Part shown: in pieces, positions 8,870 to 16,500 of the stretch
How positions within the stretch are numbered: position 1 is the first letter of the stretch
Layout of the letters: each line of letters starts with the position of its first letter
Source: Solibacillus faecavium
GTDB lineage: Bacteria; Bacillota; Bacilli; Bacillales_A; Planococcaceae
Length of the DNA: 64,000 bases
Assembly (NCBI RefSeq): GCF_014836905.1
Contig: NZ_JACSPZ010000001.1
Location: 1 to 64,000 of the forward strand
Direction of reading: 5' to 3'
The notes under the pieces: model-generated
The model's input: only the letters and a program-made list of their open reading frames with translations
Told to the model about the DNA's origin: nothing
Database searches by the model: none
Made by a program: the position numbers and the translations under genes

Positions 8870-9094
8870 TTATTTTTTCTTAATCGTAATTGTCCAAGAT
8901 GCTTCGCCTAATTGCTCATAGTTTGTCACTTCATGGCCGTCTTCAGCTGCCCAACGTGGAATGGATTCTGTACCTTGTGTACAGTCAAATTGTACTTCCA
9001 GCTCATCACCTGTGTTTAAGTCTTTGATTGCTTCTTTTGCTTCAATTAACGGGAATGGACAAACCATTCCTAATACTTCTAATGTTTTCTTCAT
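8870..9094 (-). CDS. TusA-family sulfur carrier protein
   Basis: A 74-residue protein of the TusA/SirA fold. The CPxP motif is CPFP at residues 12-15; its cysteine would carry the persulfide sulfur. The frame is open further upstream, but ATG 9094 has TAAGGAGAG in front and removes an 18-residue extension that would overlap the transporter gene. It lies 13 bp after the YeeE/YedE transporter. TusA-YeeE pairs are common and are thought to take up thiosulfate-type sulfur and pass it to cytoplasmic carriers. It is probably not the tRNA-thiolation TusA, because no other Tus genes are nearby. Confidence 0.9.
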   Translation of the reverse strand: MKKTLEVLGMVCPFPLIEAKEAIKDLNTGDELEVQFDCTQGTESIPRWAAEDGHEVTNYEQLGEASWTITIKKK

Positions 9095-9107
9095 ATAAAA
9101 TCTCTCC

Positions 9108-10157
9108 TTATGCACGCGCTGCTGCACGTTGTTTTGATGGACGCACAAATACGAAGTAAGATGCTGTCCATGTTCCCAGAATCATAAATGTTAAAGCCGT
9201 CCAGCCTGACCAAGTCATCATAGAAGTCATAACTAAACCATTACCAATCGAACAGCCGCCTGCAAGACTAGCACCAAATCCCATTAAAATACCGCCACTA
9301 GAGCTTCGTACAACTGTTTTTGTATCAGGTGTCCGTAAACGGAATTCACCGCTCATTTTTGCTGCGAAATATGAGCCGAAGAAAATACCTAATACAAGGA
9401 ACACACCCCAGTTAATAATATCTAAATCTCCTGTTACTAAAAACTGGAGAAGGTTTGCTGAAGGTGTTGTAATACCTAGACCGAAAATACGTCCTGATGC
9501 CGCACTTAACGGCCACGCTAATGTCGCAATTAAACCGATTAAAACCGCAGTCACATATGGATTCCAGCGTTTTTCAAATAAAATATGCGCTAAGCCTGTT
9601 TTCTTTGGCTTTAAGCTTGGAATCTTCACACGAGGTTTACGTAATTCACGGTAAACAACGAATGCCACCAAGGCTACAAACGGAATGACTAAAAACCAAA
9701 CATTAATGCCGAATGTTTCTGCAATTGAATCTGTACCGACTACCGGAGTACGTGCATCCACTGTAAATTGTGCCAATGGACCAGACTTCATGATTGCTGC
9801 CATTAACATATAAAACGCCAATGCGATCCAGCTCCCGATTAAACCTTCCCCTGCGCGATACCAAGTACCTGTGGCACAACCACCTGCAAAAATAATCCCT
9901 ATACCAAAAATAAACGCGCCTCCTATTGTTGCCCACAATGGAAACTGCCCTACTGTATACTCAAACGCACCTGCGCCGATAAGTGCAAACACACCTACTG
10001 CCTGTATGGCAATCGCAACAAGTAACGCATAAAACATGCGATTATCTTTTGCGATGTACATATCGCGGAAGCCACCTGTTAAACAAAAGCGTCCACGCTG
10101 CATCACAAAACCTAAAAGAGCACCACAAAGGATACCCGTTAATGCCATCTGTAACAT
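9108..10157 (-). CDS. YeeE/YedE-type thiosulfate transporter (TsuA family)
   Basis: A 349-residue inner-membrane protein with about nine to ten hydrophobic segments. It has the family's conserved cysteine motifs: GRFCLTGGF near residue 27, GGCATGTWYR near residue 92 and GGCSIGNG near residue 300. In studied members these cysteines line a thiosulfate path. The protein is followed 13 bp later by a TusA-family gene, forming the usual two-gene sulfur import unit. The ATG at 10157 follows TGGGGGAATA. A promoter with an inverted repeat in its spacer is seen upstream, so expression is probably controlled, perhaps by sulfur status. Confidence 0.9.
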   Translation of the reverse strand: MLQMALTGILCGALLGFVMQRGRFCLTGGFRDMYIAKDNRMFYALLVAIAIQAVGVFALIGAGAFEYTVGQFPLWATIGGAFIFGIGIIFAGGCATGTWYRAGEGLIGSWIALAFYMLMAAIMKSGPLAQFTVDARTPVVGTDSIAETFGINVWFLVIPFVALVAFVVYRELRKPRVKIPSLKPKKTGLAHILFEKRWNPYVTAVLIGLIATLAWPLSAASGRIFGLGITTPSANLLQFLVTGDLDIINWGVFLVLGIFFGSYFAAKMSGEFRLRTPDTKTVVRSSSGGILMGFGASLAGGCSIGNGLVMTSMMTWSGWTALTFMILGTWTASYFVFVRPSKQRAAARA

Positions 10158-10200
10158 AATTATTCCCCCAAATTTTATTACCTAGTTTATCTATAGGAAT

Positions 10201-10230
10201 ATAATATAATAGTTTTCCACTATAATTCAA
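10201..10230 (-). promoter_or_regulatory. Promoter of the YeeE-TusA unit with inverted repeat
   Basis: On the minus strand TTGAAT (10225-10230) and TATTAT (10201-10206) are 18 bp apart. The spacer holds an inverted repeat ATAGT-N5-ACTAT (10209-10223), a possible operator for an unknown regulator. Confidence 0.5.
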
Positions 10231-10450
10231 GCATTTTGATTAAATATTTGTTAACTTATTAATTTAGTTGGTTTTAATATTAGATAAATACCGTTTTCTT
10301 CGCCTCCCCATCAGAAAAGAACCATCACTTTTTACTGACATATGATACAAAGAAATATTTCGTTCACATCGCGGCTTGTTTTAATAGGTGTTATCCCTTC
10401 TAGAAACGGGCAAATCGTGTGAATTATTTCATCATCAAAATTTAAAGTAG

Positions 10451-11155
10451 GTGAAACATATAAAAAATTCCTATTTAGAGCTTCTCGCAGAACTTGGAAT
10501 TGGTGGTGCACACCCTGGCGGAATTCATCTAACAGAAGAAATATTAAAAAATGAAAATATTAATAGTAGTTATCACGTTTTAGATGCTGGCTGTGGTACT
10601 GGTCAAACAGCAGCTTACATTTCACAAACATTCCAAGCGAAAGTGACAGCGCTTGATTTTAATCCGACAATGGTTGCAAAGGCCAGACATAGAATGAAGA
10701 TTAATAATTTGCCAGTAGAAATATTGGAAGGCTCTATTGAAGATATCCCTTTACCAAATGATCATTTTAATTTTATTATTTCTGAATCCGTCCTTTCATT
10801 TGTTAATAAACAAAAAGCAGTGAGTGAGATTTATCGCATATTGAAAAGTGGTGGACGGTTCATTGCTGTAGAACCAACGTTGAACGAACGACTTGACGAT
10901 GCCCAAGAACAAGAAATCATGCAGTTTTATGGTCTTGATTCCCTACTCTTGGAAACAGACTGGGCAGATTTATTAAAACAGACTGGCTTTGAAAATATTC
11001 AAATAAAGCATCATACTACAATTGAATCCGAACCCGATTTTCATTACTCCAATGAAATTGACCCCGCGCTTTACGACGTCATGAGAAAACATTTGGACAT
11101 TATCACCAAATATCAGGAAACTTTTAATTATCGAGTCTATACTTGCTCAAAATAA
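10451..11155 (+). CDS. Class I SAM-dependent methyltransferase
   Basis: A 234-residue Rossmann-fold methyltransferase. Motif I is VLDAGCGTGQTAAYI at about residues 42-56. An acidic residue ends strand 2 (VTALDFNP), and motif IV-like sequence IISESVLSFV follows. It resembles UbiE/Methyltransf_11 enzymes of small-molecule type, but the acceptor is unknown. The start is a GTG with only a weak ribosome site (AAAGTAGG) very close to it, so the exact start is uncertain. It stands alone on the plus strand, and no partner gene suggests a pathway. Confidence 0.8.
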   Translation: MKHIKNSYLELLAELGIGGAHPGGIHLTEEILKNENINSSYHVLDAGCGTGQTAAYISQTFQAKVTALDFNPTMVAKARHRMKINNLPVEILEGSIEDIPLPNDHFNFIISESVLSFVNKQKAVSEIYRILKSGGRFIAVEPTLNERLDDAQEQEIMQFYGLDSLLLETDWADLLKQTGFENIQIKHHTTIESEPDFHYSNEIDPALYDVMRKHLDIITKYQETFNYRVYTCSK

Positions 11156-11180
11156 ATATCCTGCTATAATCACGCTTATA

Positions 11181-11217
11181 AAAAAGGACCGTACCATTTC
11201 ATAAGAGAGGTACGGTC
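11181..11217 (-). terminator. Intrinsic terminator between convergent genes
   Basis: A perfect 9-bp stem GACCGTACC/GGTACGGTC. On the minus strand it is followed by six Ts, so it mainly ends the 11690-11343 transcript. The plus-strand tail is weaker. Confidence 0.75.
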
Positions 11218-11342
11218 TTACTAAAATTATAAAAGTATTGCATACCGAATTTTTTAAGGAGTTGATGGAATAATTGGTTATACCGATATTGGTTTATGTA
11301 CTATATCTTGTTCACTACATTCATTTTTAGCAACCTGATTCC

Positions 11343-11690
11343 TTAAAGATCCATACTAGCACGGACTTTTTCCGGAATCATCACAACTTTTGTATTTAAA
11401 TCTACAGAACCAAAACTTTCATCAATGCATTCATCCCAATACTCAAGATGTCTTTTATCTATCCAGTGATCGGAATCATCCACATCCACACCGCCTTCTC
11501 CACGAACCGAATACCAATATAAATATTCTTCGCCATTCAGTATTTCATGAAATATTGTTTCCACATACATTTTTTCACCTTCCAACGTTACAAGTACATC
11601 ATCCATATGTTCATTCAAAAACTTTAGCCATTCCTCCACTTTAAAGGATTTACCGGGTCTTACCCGATAGCGAGTTAATTCCACATTCAC
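11343..11690 (-). CDS. DUF6176-type small protein
   Basis: A 115-residue soluble acidic protein. Its pattern, opening MNVELTRYRVRPGKS with WLKFLNEHMDDVL and later WSVRG-like and DECID stretches, fits the family I know as DUF6176. Function is unknown. No catalytic motif stands out, and the fold may be a ferredoxin-like dimeric alpha/beta barrel, which is an inference. It follows the HTH-DUF2087 gene by 13 bp and is probably in the same transcript. Confidence 0.65.
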   Translation of the reverse strand: MNVELTRYRVRPGKSFKVEEWLKFLNEHMDDVLVTLEGEKMYVETIFHEILNGEEYLYWYSVRGEGGVDVDDSDHWIDKRHLEYWDECIDESFGSVDLNTKVVMIPEKVRASMDL

Positions 11691-11703
11691 GATTTAAAAC
11701 CCC

Positions 11704-12432
11704 CTATTGTTTCAGCCAATATTCCGAACCGTCATTATTGCGCTCCATAAACCCATATTCGATTAAATGACGACGAAGCGATACAAAATCTGCATTGACC
11801 GTTTTTAAAATTTCATTCACTTCCTTTTCATGATAATGCTTCCCCTCTTCAAAACGCTTTAAAATATGCTGTAAAATGATAAGCTTTTTCTTTTCCTTAC
11901 TTGGAATTATTTCAATGCCACCGTCTAGTCCATTTCTGAAATATGTTGTTAGTACTTTCTCGCGTTCTTGTTGTTCAATACTATAGCGTTCGTCCACTTG
12001 TTTCGCCCCCTTATGAATTGTATAGTGCTCCGGGTTTTTCATGAGCTGCATTAATGCAATAAAAATTTTCGCCTGCTTTTCCTTCTCGCGTAATTTGAAA
12101 CGATGCTGACGAACTGTTGATACACTTGTTAAACTGCTTTTTTCGACTATTTCCTGATCTGACTTGCCTTCAAAAAAGTACTGTAGCATTTCAATTTGTA
12201 CATCCGATAAACCTGTTACCTTTTTATCAAGTGACAGCAATGCATGAAACGACGATTTATGTATTTGTCTGATATGCAGCTTCATCATACCTTCTGCTGT
12301 AAATAACCGTCCCTCATGTGGAAAGACTTCATGAAGCCCAAAGCTTGCCCCGCAAAATAAGCATTCGTAATGGTCTTCTTGAAGTTCATATCCATTTACC
12401 AATGTATCTATCGAAATATTTTGAATATCCAA
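11704..12432 (-). CDS. HTH and DUF2087 domain regulator-like protein
   Basis: A protein of about 242 residues. The N-terminus has a C-x2-C pair (ECLFCGASF) followed by a histidine-rich stretch (KLHIRQIH), which may form a small zinc site. A LuxR-like helix-turn-helix follows (LSDVQIEMLQYFFEGKSDQE, then SVSTVRQHRFKLREK). The C-terminal 75 residues match DUF2087 (RFEEGKHYHEKEVNEIL...). The best start is TTG at 12432, because AGAGGTGG ends five bases before it; an ATG 21 bp upstream precedes that ribosome site. The protein is probably a DNA-binding regulator. Its target is unknown; the DUF6176 gene is co-transcribed. Confidence 0.78.
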   Translation of the reverse strand: MDIQNISIDTLVNGYELQEDHYECLFCGASFGLHEVFPHEGRLFTAEGMMKLHIRQIHKSSFHALLSLDKKVTGLSDVQIEMLQYFFEGKSDQEIVEKSSLTSVSTVRQHRFKLREKEKQAKIFIALMQLMKNPEHYTIHKGAKQVDERYSIEQQEREKVLTTYFRNGLDGGIEIIPSKEKKKLIILQHILKRFEEGKHYHEKEVNEILKTVNADFVSLRRHLIEYGFMERNNDGSEYWLKQ

Positions 12433-12680
12433 AACAACCACCTCTATAAACATTTATAATCTATGTCCTTTATTTTGTAAACAAATTTATAATTCGTTTA
12501 TCATTAAAAATTTATTGAATATACGCCCTATCCATCCTATATATAACTTTAAAAGTTGTTAAAAAGCTGTCTTACGTCTTTCTTTTTACCATTTTTACTG
12601 AAAATTCTATATTTTTAGCGACCGAGGTATACAATTATGGTTCCTTTTATGCTATAGTTTGTACAATTACATAACGTGTA

Positions 12681-12882
12681 AGAAAAGGTACGCATTTGTT
12701 GTGCGTTTAAAAGGGAAGTTTGGTGCGAATCCAACACTGTCCCGCAACTGTATTTCGGAGCAACTCTTAAAAAGCCACTGTAATTTAACGGGAAGGTAAG
12801 AGGCGCGTTGATGTTAAGTCAGGAGACCTGCCTTTTTCTAGTACACACCCGATACCTACGTGGAAATAGGTGGTGTTCTGTG
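12681..12882 (+). promoter_or_regulatory. Cobalamin riboswitch 1 (metE leader)
   Basis: All core blocks of the B12 element are present in order: AAGGGAAG, GGTGCGAATCC, ACTGTCCCGCAACTGT, CGGAGC, GCCACTG, CGGGAAGG, GCGTTGATG and AAGTCAGGAGACCTGCC. P1 pairs AGAAAAGG with CCTTTTTCT. A P13-like hairpin (CCTA...TAGG) follows. A strong terminator at 12935-12971 makes this a transcriptional switch that should turn metE off when cobalamin is present. Confidence 0.95.
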
Positions 12883-12934
12883 CGAATAAAGCGTCAATTA
12901 TAGACGTTTATTTTACTATGCATAGATAAGTCCT

Positions 12935-12971
12935 AAGCTGTTTCCAAGTCACATTGGAAACAGCTTTTTTA
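12935..12971 (+). terminator. Riboswitch-controlled terminator before metE
   Basis: A perfect 13-bp stem AAGCTGTTTCCAA/TTGGAAACAGCTT, a 6-nt loop and a T-run lie between the cobalamin element and the metE ribosome site. This is the expected off-state structure. Confidence 0.92.
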
Positions 12972-13007
12972 TTTGGGTTATGTAAATACATTAAGGAGGC
13001 TTATCAA

Positions 13008-15296
13008 ATGAATATTATTAGTAATGTTATCGGTTACCCTTATATCGGGGCTACCCGCGAATGGAAACAAACTTTAGAGAAATTTTGGAAAAAAGAGATA
13101 GAAGAAGATGTATTCGAAGAACAGCTAAAAACCATTCGCCTGAATCGTTTAAAACGCCAACAGGATTTAGGACTACAGTTAATTACTATCGGGGATTTCA
13201 CAAAATACGATCGGGTACTGGATTTAGCGGTGATGTTTAACATCATTCCTAAACGCTATGATGTGCTACCAAATGCTTCTTCGTTAACTACATACTATGC
13301 AATGGCACGTGGTACTGACGAAGTAATAGCATGCGAAATGACAAAATGGTTTAATACAAACTACCATTACATTGTTCCGGAATATGAAAATCAGGAGTTA
13401 TTCTTAACAAATAACTATATTCTCCAACAATTTGAAGAAGCTAAAAATGAACTAGGTATTATCGGAAAGCCAACAATTATCGGTCCATATACTTTCGTTG
13501 ATTTAGCAAAGGGATATGACGAAAAAAGCCGTGCAGCCTTCTTTTTAAAGTTAATTCCGCTATATGCACAAGTAATCCAGCAACTTGTAGATGCAGGTGC
13601 TGATTGGATTCAAATCGAGGAACCTTCTTTCACTAAAAATTTGGAAGAAGAAGAGATTTTATTAATCGAAGAGGTATATAAGCAATTAGCTGAAGCTGTA
13701 CCTCAGGCAAATATACTGATACAAACTTATTTTGAAGCATTAACTTCATTTGAGCGCTTAAGTAATCTTCCTGTTGCAGGTATTGGCTTAGATTTCGTAC
13801 ATGGTAAAACAGAAAATATGAAATCGCTTCTACAACATGGTTTTCCTAAGGATAAAACGTTAAGCATCGGCATAATTAATGGTCGAGATATTTGGGCTGT
13901 TAACTTAGCTGAAGCTGTTTCTACAATAAGTACAGTTAAACAATTAAGTGGTGTGAATGATTTATGGATTAGTTCTTCCTGCGGCCTGCAGCACGTCCCT
14001 GTTACAAAAAAATCAGAACAGAATCTACCGGATGAATTATACGATGCACTTGCTTTTGCAGACGAGAAAATCCGCGAAATTGTGCATTTAACAAATTATA
14101 TTCAGCATGGCACGTGGGCTAAAGATGGCATCGTCGCAGAAAGTATTAAAGCGATTGAATCTTTGGCAACACATCCTATACGAAAAAATGAGGAAGTTAA
14201 CAATTTAGTTAAAGGAATTAAGGATACAGATTTCACACGTACTGTTCCATTTAAAGAGCGCCAAGTACTGCAAAAGAAATCATTAAACTTACCTGACTAC
14301 CCTACTACAACAATCGGCAGCTTCCCTCAATCTCAGCTAGTAAAGAAAACAAGGGCGGCATGGCGGAAGAAGGAAATAACTAACGATCAATACGCGGCCT
14401 TTGTAAAGGAAGAAACTGCACGCTGGATTCAAATTCAAGAAGAAATCGGATTGGATGTACTAGTACATGGTGAATTTGAACGGACAGATATGGTGGAATA
14501 CTTTGGAGAACATTTAACTGGATTTGCCTTTACGAAAAATGCTTGGGTTGTTTCATACGGTTCACGCTGTGTTAAACCACCAATCATATATGGCGATGTT
14601 GATTGGACACATCCAATGACTGTTAAAGAGGTCGTTGAGGCACAGAAGCTTACATCAAAACATGTAAAAGGCATGCTCACTGGTCCTATAACTATTTTAA
14701 ACTGGTCATTTGTTCGTGATGATATTCCAAGAAAAGAAGTCGCCTACCAGCTTGGTTTGGCAATTCAGCAGGAAGTTAAAGCACTAGAAGATGCAGGAAT
14801 TAAAATTATCCAAATTGATGAACCGGCACTTCGGGAAGGACTACCTTTACGCAAGGAAAATTGGGATGATTATTTACAATGGGCTGTAGATTCGTTTAAG
14901 CTGGCAACATCAAAAGTGGCGGTAGATACACAAATTCATACCCATATGTGCTATTGCGAATTCAATGATTTTATAGCTCCTATCCGCGCTCTGGATGCAG
15001 ATGTAATCTCATTGGAAACTTCCAGAAGCCATGGAGAGCTAATAGATTCTTTAAAAGTACATCCATATGAACTTGGAATCGGTTTAGGCGTTTATGATAT
15101 TCATAGCCCCCGTGTTCCAAGCATCTCAGAGATTAGTTCTATATTAGAAGAAAGTCTCGCTGTTATCCCAAAAGATCAATTTTGGATTAACCCTGACTGT
15201 GGTTTAAAAACACGCCATGAGTCCGAGACGATTGCTTCATTAACCAATATGGTAGAAGCCGCTAAGCTACTACGCGCTCAAGTATTATCTGTCTAA
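13008..15296 (+). CDS. metE: Cobalamin-independent methionine synthase MetE
   Basis: A 762-residue enzyme that moves the methyl group of methyltetrahydropteroyl-triglutamate to homocysteine. It has the two-barrel layout: an N-terminal half opening IGYPYIGATREWKQ and a catalytic C-terminal half opening TTTIGSFPQS. Zinc ligands are seen in HTHMCYC (His and Cys), in ISLETSRSHGE (Glu) and in NPDCGLKTR (Cys). The length is normal. ATG 13008 follows TTAAGGAGG; the frame extends upstream into the terminator, but that part cannot be translated. A cobalamin riboswitch precedes it, so B12 should repress it, which implies a B12-dependent MetH elsewhere. This is the established logic for such pairs. Confidence 0.95.
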   Translation: MNIISNVIGYPYIGATREWKQTLEKFWKKEIEEDVFEEQLKTIRLNRLKRQQDLGLQLITIGDFTKYDRVLDLAVMFNIIPKRYDVLPNASSLTTYYAMARGTDEVIACEMTKWFNTNYHYIVPEYENQELFLTNNYILQQFEEAKNELGIIGKPTIIGPYTFVDLAKGYDEKSRAAFFLKLIPLYAQVIQQLVDAGADWIQIEEPSFTKNLEEEEILLIEEVYKQLAEAVPQANILIQTYFEALTSFERLSNLPVAGIGLDFVHGKTENMKSLLQHGFPKDKTLSIGIINGRDIWAVNLAEAVSTISTVKQLSGVNDLWISSSCGLQHVPVTKKSEQNLPDELYDALAFADEKIREIVHLTNYIQHGTWAKDGIVAESIKAIESLATHPIRKNEEVNNLVKGIKDTDFTRTVPFKERQVLQKKSLNLPDYPTTTIGSFPQSQLVKKTRAAWRKKEITNDQYAAFVKEETARWIQIQEEIGLDVLVHGEFERTDMVEYFGEHLTGFAFTKNAWVVSYGSRCVKPPIIYGDVDWTHPMTVKEVVEAQKLTSKHVKGMLTGPITILNWSFVRDDIPRKEVAYQLGLAIQQEVKALEDAGIKIIQIDEPALREGLPLRKENWDDYLQWAVDSFKLATSKVAVDTQIHTHMCYCEFNDFIAPIRALDADVISLETSRSHGELIDSLKVHPYELGIGLGVYDIHSPRVPSISEISSILEESLAVIPKDQFWINPDCGLKTRHESETIASLTNMVEAAKLLRAQVLSV

Positions 15297-15308
15297 TTTT
15301 ACAAAAAT

Positions 15309-15349
15309 ACAGTAAATCACTAAACGCTTAAGTATTAGTGGTTTACTGT
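15309..15349 (+). terminator. Hairpin after metE
   Basis: A 15-bp stem ACAGTAAATCACTAA/TTAGTGGTTTACTGT (one wobble pair) starts 12 bp past the metE stop. The T-run is short (TGTT), so termination may be partial. Confidence 0.6.
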
Positions 15350-15384
15350 TGTTAAAAGTAGGTCAGACGATAAGCTATAAAATC

Positions 15385-15574
15385 AATAAACGGAGAAATT
15401 CCGCTTATTTGGAAATTAATCTAAAAATCAGCCAAAATAAGAGGAGGAATTCCGCTTATCGCACTCCAAAACAGAGAAACAAGTCGCTTTTTTAATATAT
15501 AACCGGAAAACCTCCCTTTATTTACATCTAAAACTGAGGTCTTTCTACATATAAGCGGAAAACTTCCCCTTATT
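15385..15574. repeat. Four-unit quasi-palindrome array (copy A)
   Basis: Four 24-25 bp units of the type AATAAGCGGAA-TTCCGCTTATT start at 15385, 15436, 15499 and 15551 (steps 51, 63, 52). Each unit is close to its own reverse complement. A homologous array in the opposite orientation, with the matching spacing, is at 22449-22637. Confidence 0.85.
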
Positions 15575-15610
15575 TTTCTTAACTTAAATTCAGGTAGACG
15601 AAAAATTTAT

Positions 15611-15687
15611 ATTTAGTCATTGTAGGATAGCTATTTGTATGACTCTCCCCTAATTGTTTACAAATAGCTATCTAAGAATAACTAAAT
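15611..15687. repeat. 77-bp imperfect inverted repeat upstream of riboswitch 2
   Basis: Two 29-bp arms (15611-15639 and 15659-15687) match at 25 of 29 positions, with the inner 14 bp perfect (GATAGCTATTTGTA), around a 19-nt loop. There is no T-run, so it is not a plain terminator. It ends just before the second cobalamin element. Confidence 0.75.
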
Positions 15688-15690
15688 TTT

Positions 15691-15885
15691 ACTGGAAAGG
15701 GTTTAAATTTAACATTTAATTAAAAGGGAAGAACGGTGAGAATCCGTCGCTGTCCCGCAACTGTGATTCGGAGCAACTCACAATAAACCACTATTGCCGA
15801 AAATGGGAAGGTGTGAGGAGCGTTGATGATAAGCCAGGAGACCTGCCTTTTCAAGTACAAACCAGTAACCTACGCGGATAGGAGG
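15691..15885 (+). promoter_or_regulatory. Cobalamin riboswitch 2
   Basis: A second full B12 element: AAGGGAAG, GGTGAGAATCC, GCTGTCCCGCAACTGTG, CGGAGCAA, ATGGGAAGG, GCGTTGATG and AAGCCAGGAGACCTGCC. The following P13-like hairpin CCTA-CGCGGA-TAGG has the Shine-Dalgarno AGGAGG (15880-15885) in its 3' arm, so ligand binding should hide the ribosome site of the 36-codon ORF at 15894. A terminator then follows at 16002. Confidence 0.94.
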
Positions 15886-15893
15886 TTTAGAGT

Positions 15894-16004
15894 ATGAAAG
15901 TGAATATTCTTCATGCTCATAGTGCGACAATTATACAAAGGTTTTCATTGCGAAAAAGAAAACTTCTCTTGTATTCCTTGTCTCTTTATGAAGCGACCAT
16001 TTAG
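15894..16004 (+). CDS. 36-residue leader ORF under cobalamin riboswitch 2
   Basis: The ATG at 15894 lies 8 nt after AGGAGG, which is itself part of the riboswitch P13 hairpin. The frame encodes 36 residues (MKVNILHAHS..., then a basic SLRKRK patch and a leucine/tyrosine-rich end). It stops with TAG at 16002-16004, the first three bases of the left arm of an intrinsic terminator. The position of stop and stem suggests that a translating ribosome would block terminator folding. I infer a leader peptide whose translation matters more than its sequence; a functional small peptide is also possible. No similar protein is recognised. Confidence 0.6.
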   Translation: MKVNILHAHSATIIQRFSLRKRKLLLYSLSLYEATI

Positions 16005-16038
16005 CAACAACTTCAAATTACTATGTTGCTATTTTTTT
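16002..16038 (+). terminator. Terminator overlapping the leader ORF stop
   Basis: An 8-bp stem TAGCAACA (16002-16009)/TGTTGCTA (16024-16031) is followed by seven Ts. The TAG of the leader ORF is the first codon of the stem. It stands between riboswitch 2 and the 118-residue gene. Confidence 0.88.
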
Positions 16039-16059
16039 GGACTATAGGAGGAATATAAT

Positions 16060-16416
16060 ATGCAATTGAACAAAGTACTTCAATATAAGCAAATGATGAA
16101 TGAAGTAATGTCAACATATCAAATAGAGGCAGATGCAAATACCATTAAAAACACTACACAACAATTGTTAGCGCAATCACCTAATGATTACAAGGAAATT
16201 TCAGCTGCCTGTTTTCAAAAGACAACCGAATTTTATATTAACCAACTAAAAGAATTTATTTTATTCAATAATCTGCATGAAGCTACAGAAAGTATTAAAA
16301 AATATACGGAGCAACTAATCAATCAATCTCCACAACAATATAAAGAGATCAATTATGCCTATTTACAAGTAAAGTATGAATTAATTGGTCAGCCTTTGAA
16401 TACTGTTATCAAATGA
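16060..16416 (+). CDS. Unknown 118-residue protein under cobalamin control, internal duplication
   Basis: I do not recognise this protein. It is soluble, helical, and rich in Gln, Asn and Lys, with no signal peptide and one Cys (residue 51). It contains a clear internal duplication with an offset of exactly 50 residues: residues 28-53 and 78-103 share 14 of 26 positions, including the motif QSPxxYKEI. The ATG at 16060 follows TAGGAGGAATATA. The gene is the only full-size product behind the second cobalamin riboswitch, so it should be made when cobalamin is scarce. Roles in cobalamin uptake, salvage or methionine supply are conceivable, but none is shown by sequence. Confidence 0.8.
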   Translation: MQLNKVLQYKQMMNEVMSTYQIEADANTIKNTTQQLLAQSPNDYKEISAACFQKTTEFYINQLKEFILFNNLHEATESIKKYTEQLINQSPQQYKEINYAYLQVKYELIGQPLNTVIK

Positions 16417-16456
16417 AAAATCATTTTAAAAAATAATTGAAGCCTTTGCAAACAAT

Positions 16457-16500
16457 AAGGAACAGTCTCTCATTCATTATGTAAGACTGTTCCTTTTCTT
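16457..16500. terminator. Bidirectional terminator between convergent genes
   Basis: A perfect 12-bp stem AAGGAACAGTCT/AGACTGTTCCTT with a T-rich tail on the plus strand and A/T-rich flank on the other side. It can end both the 118-residue gene and glsA. Confidence 0.85.

Noticed and set aside
12880-12903. Seven-codon leader ORF after riboswitch 1, analogous to that of riboswitch 2
   Set aside because: GTG start, very short, and its stop is 32 nt before the terminator stem, too far for a ribosome to block it.
12954-13007. N-terminal extension of MetE
   Set aside because: The extension begins inside the riboswitch terminator stem; ATG 13008 has a strong ribosome site.
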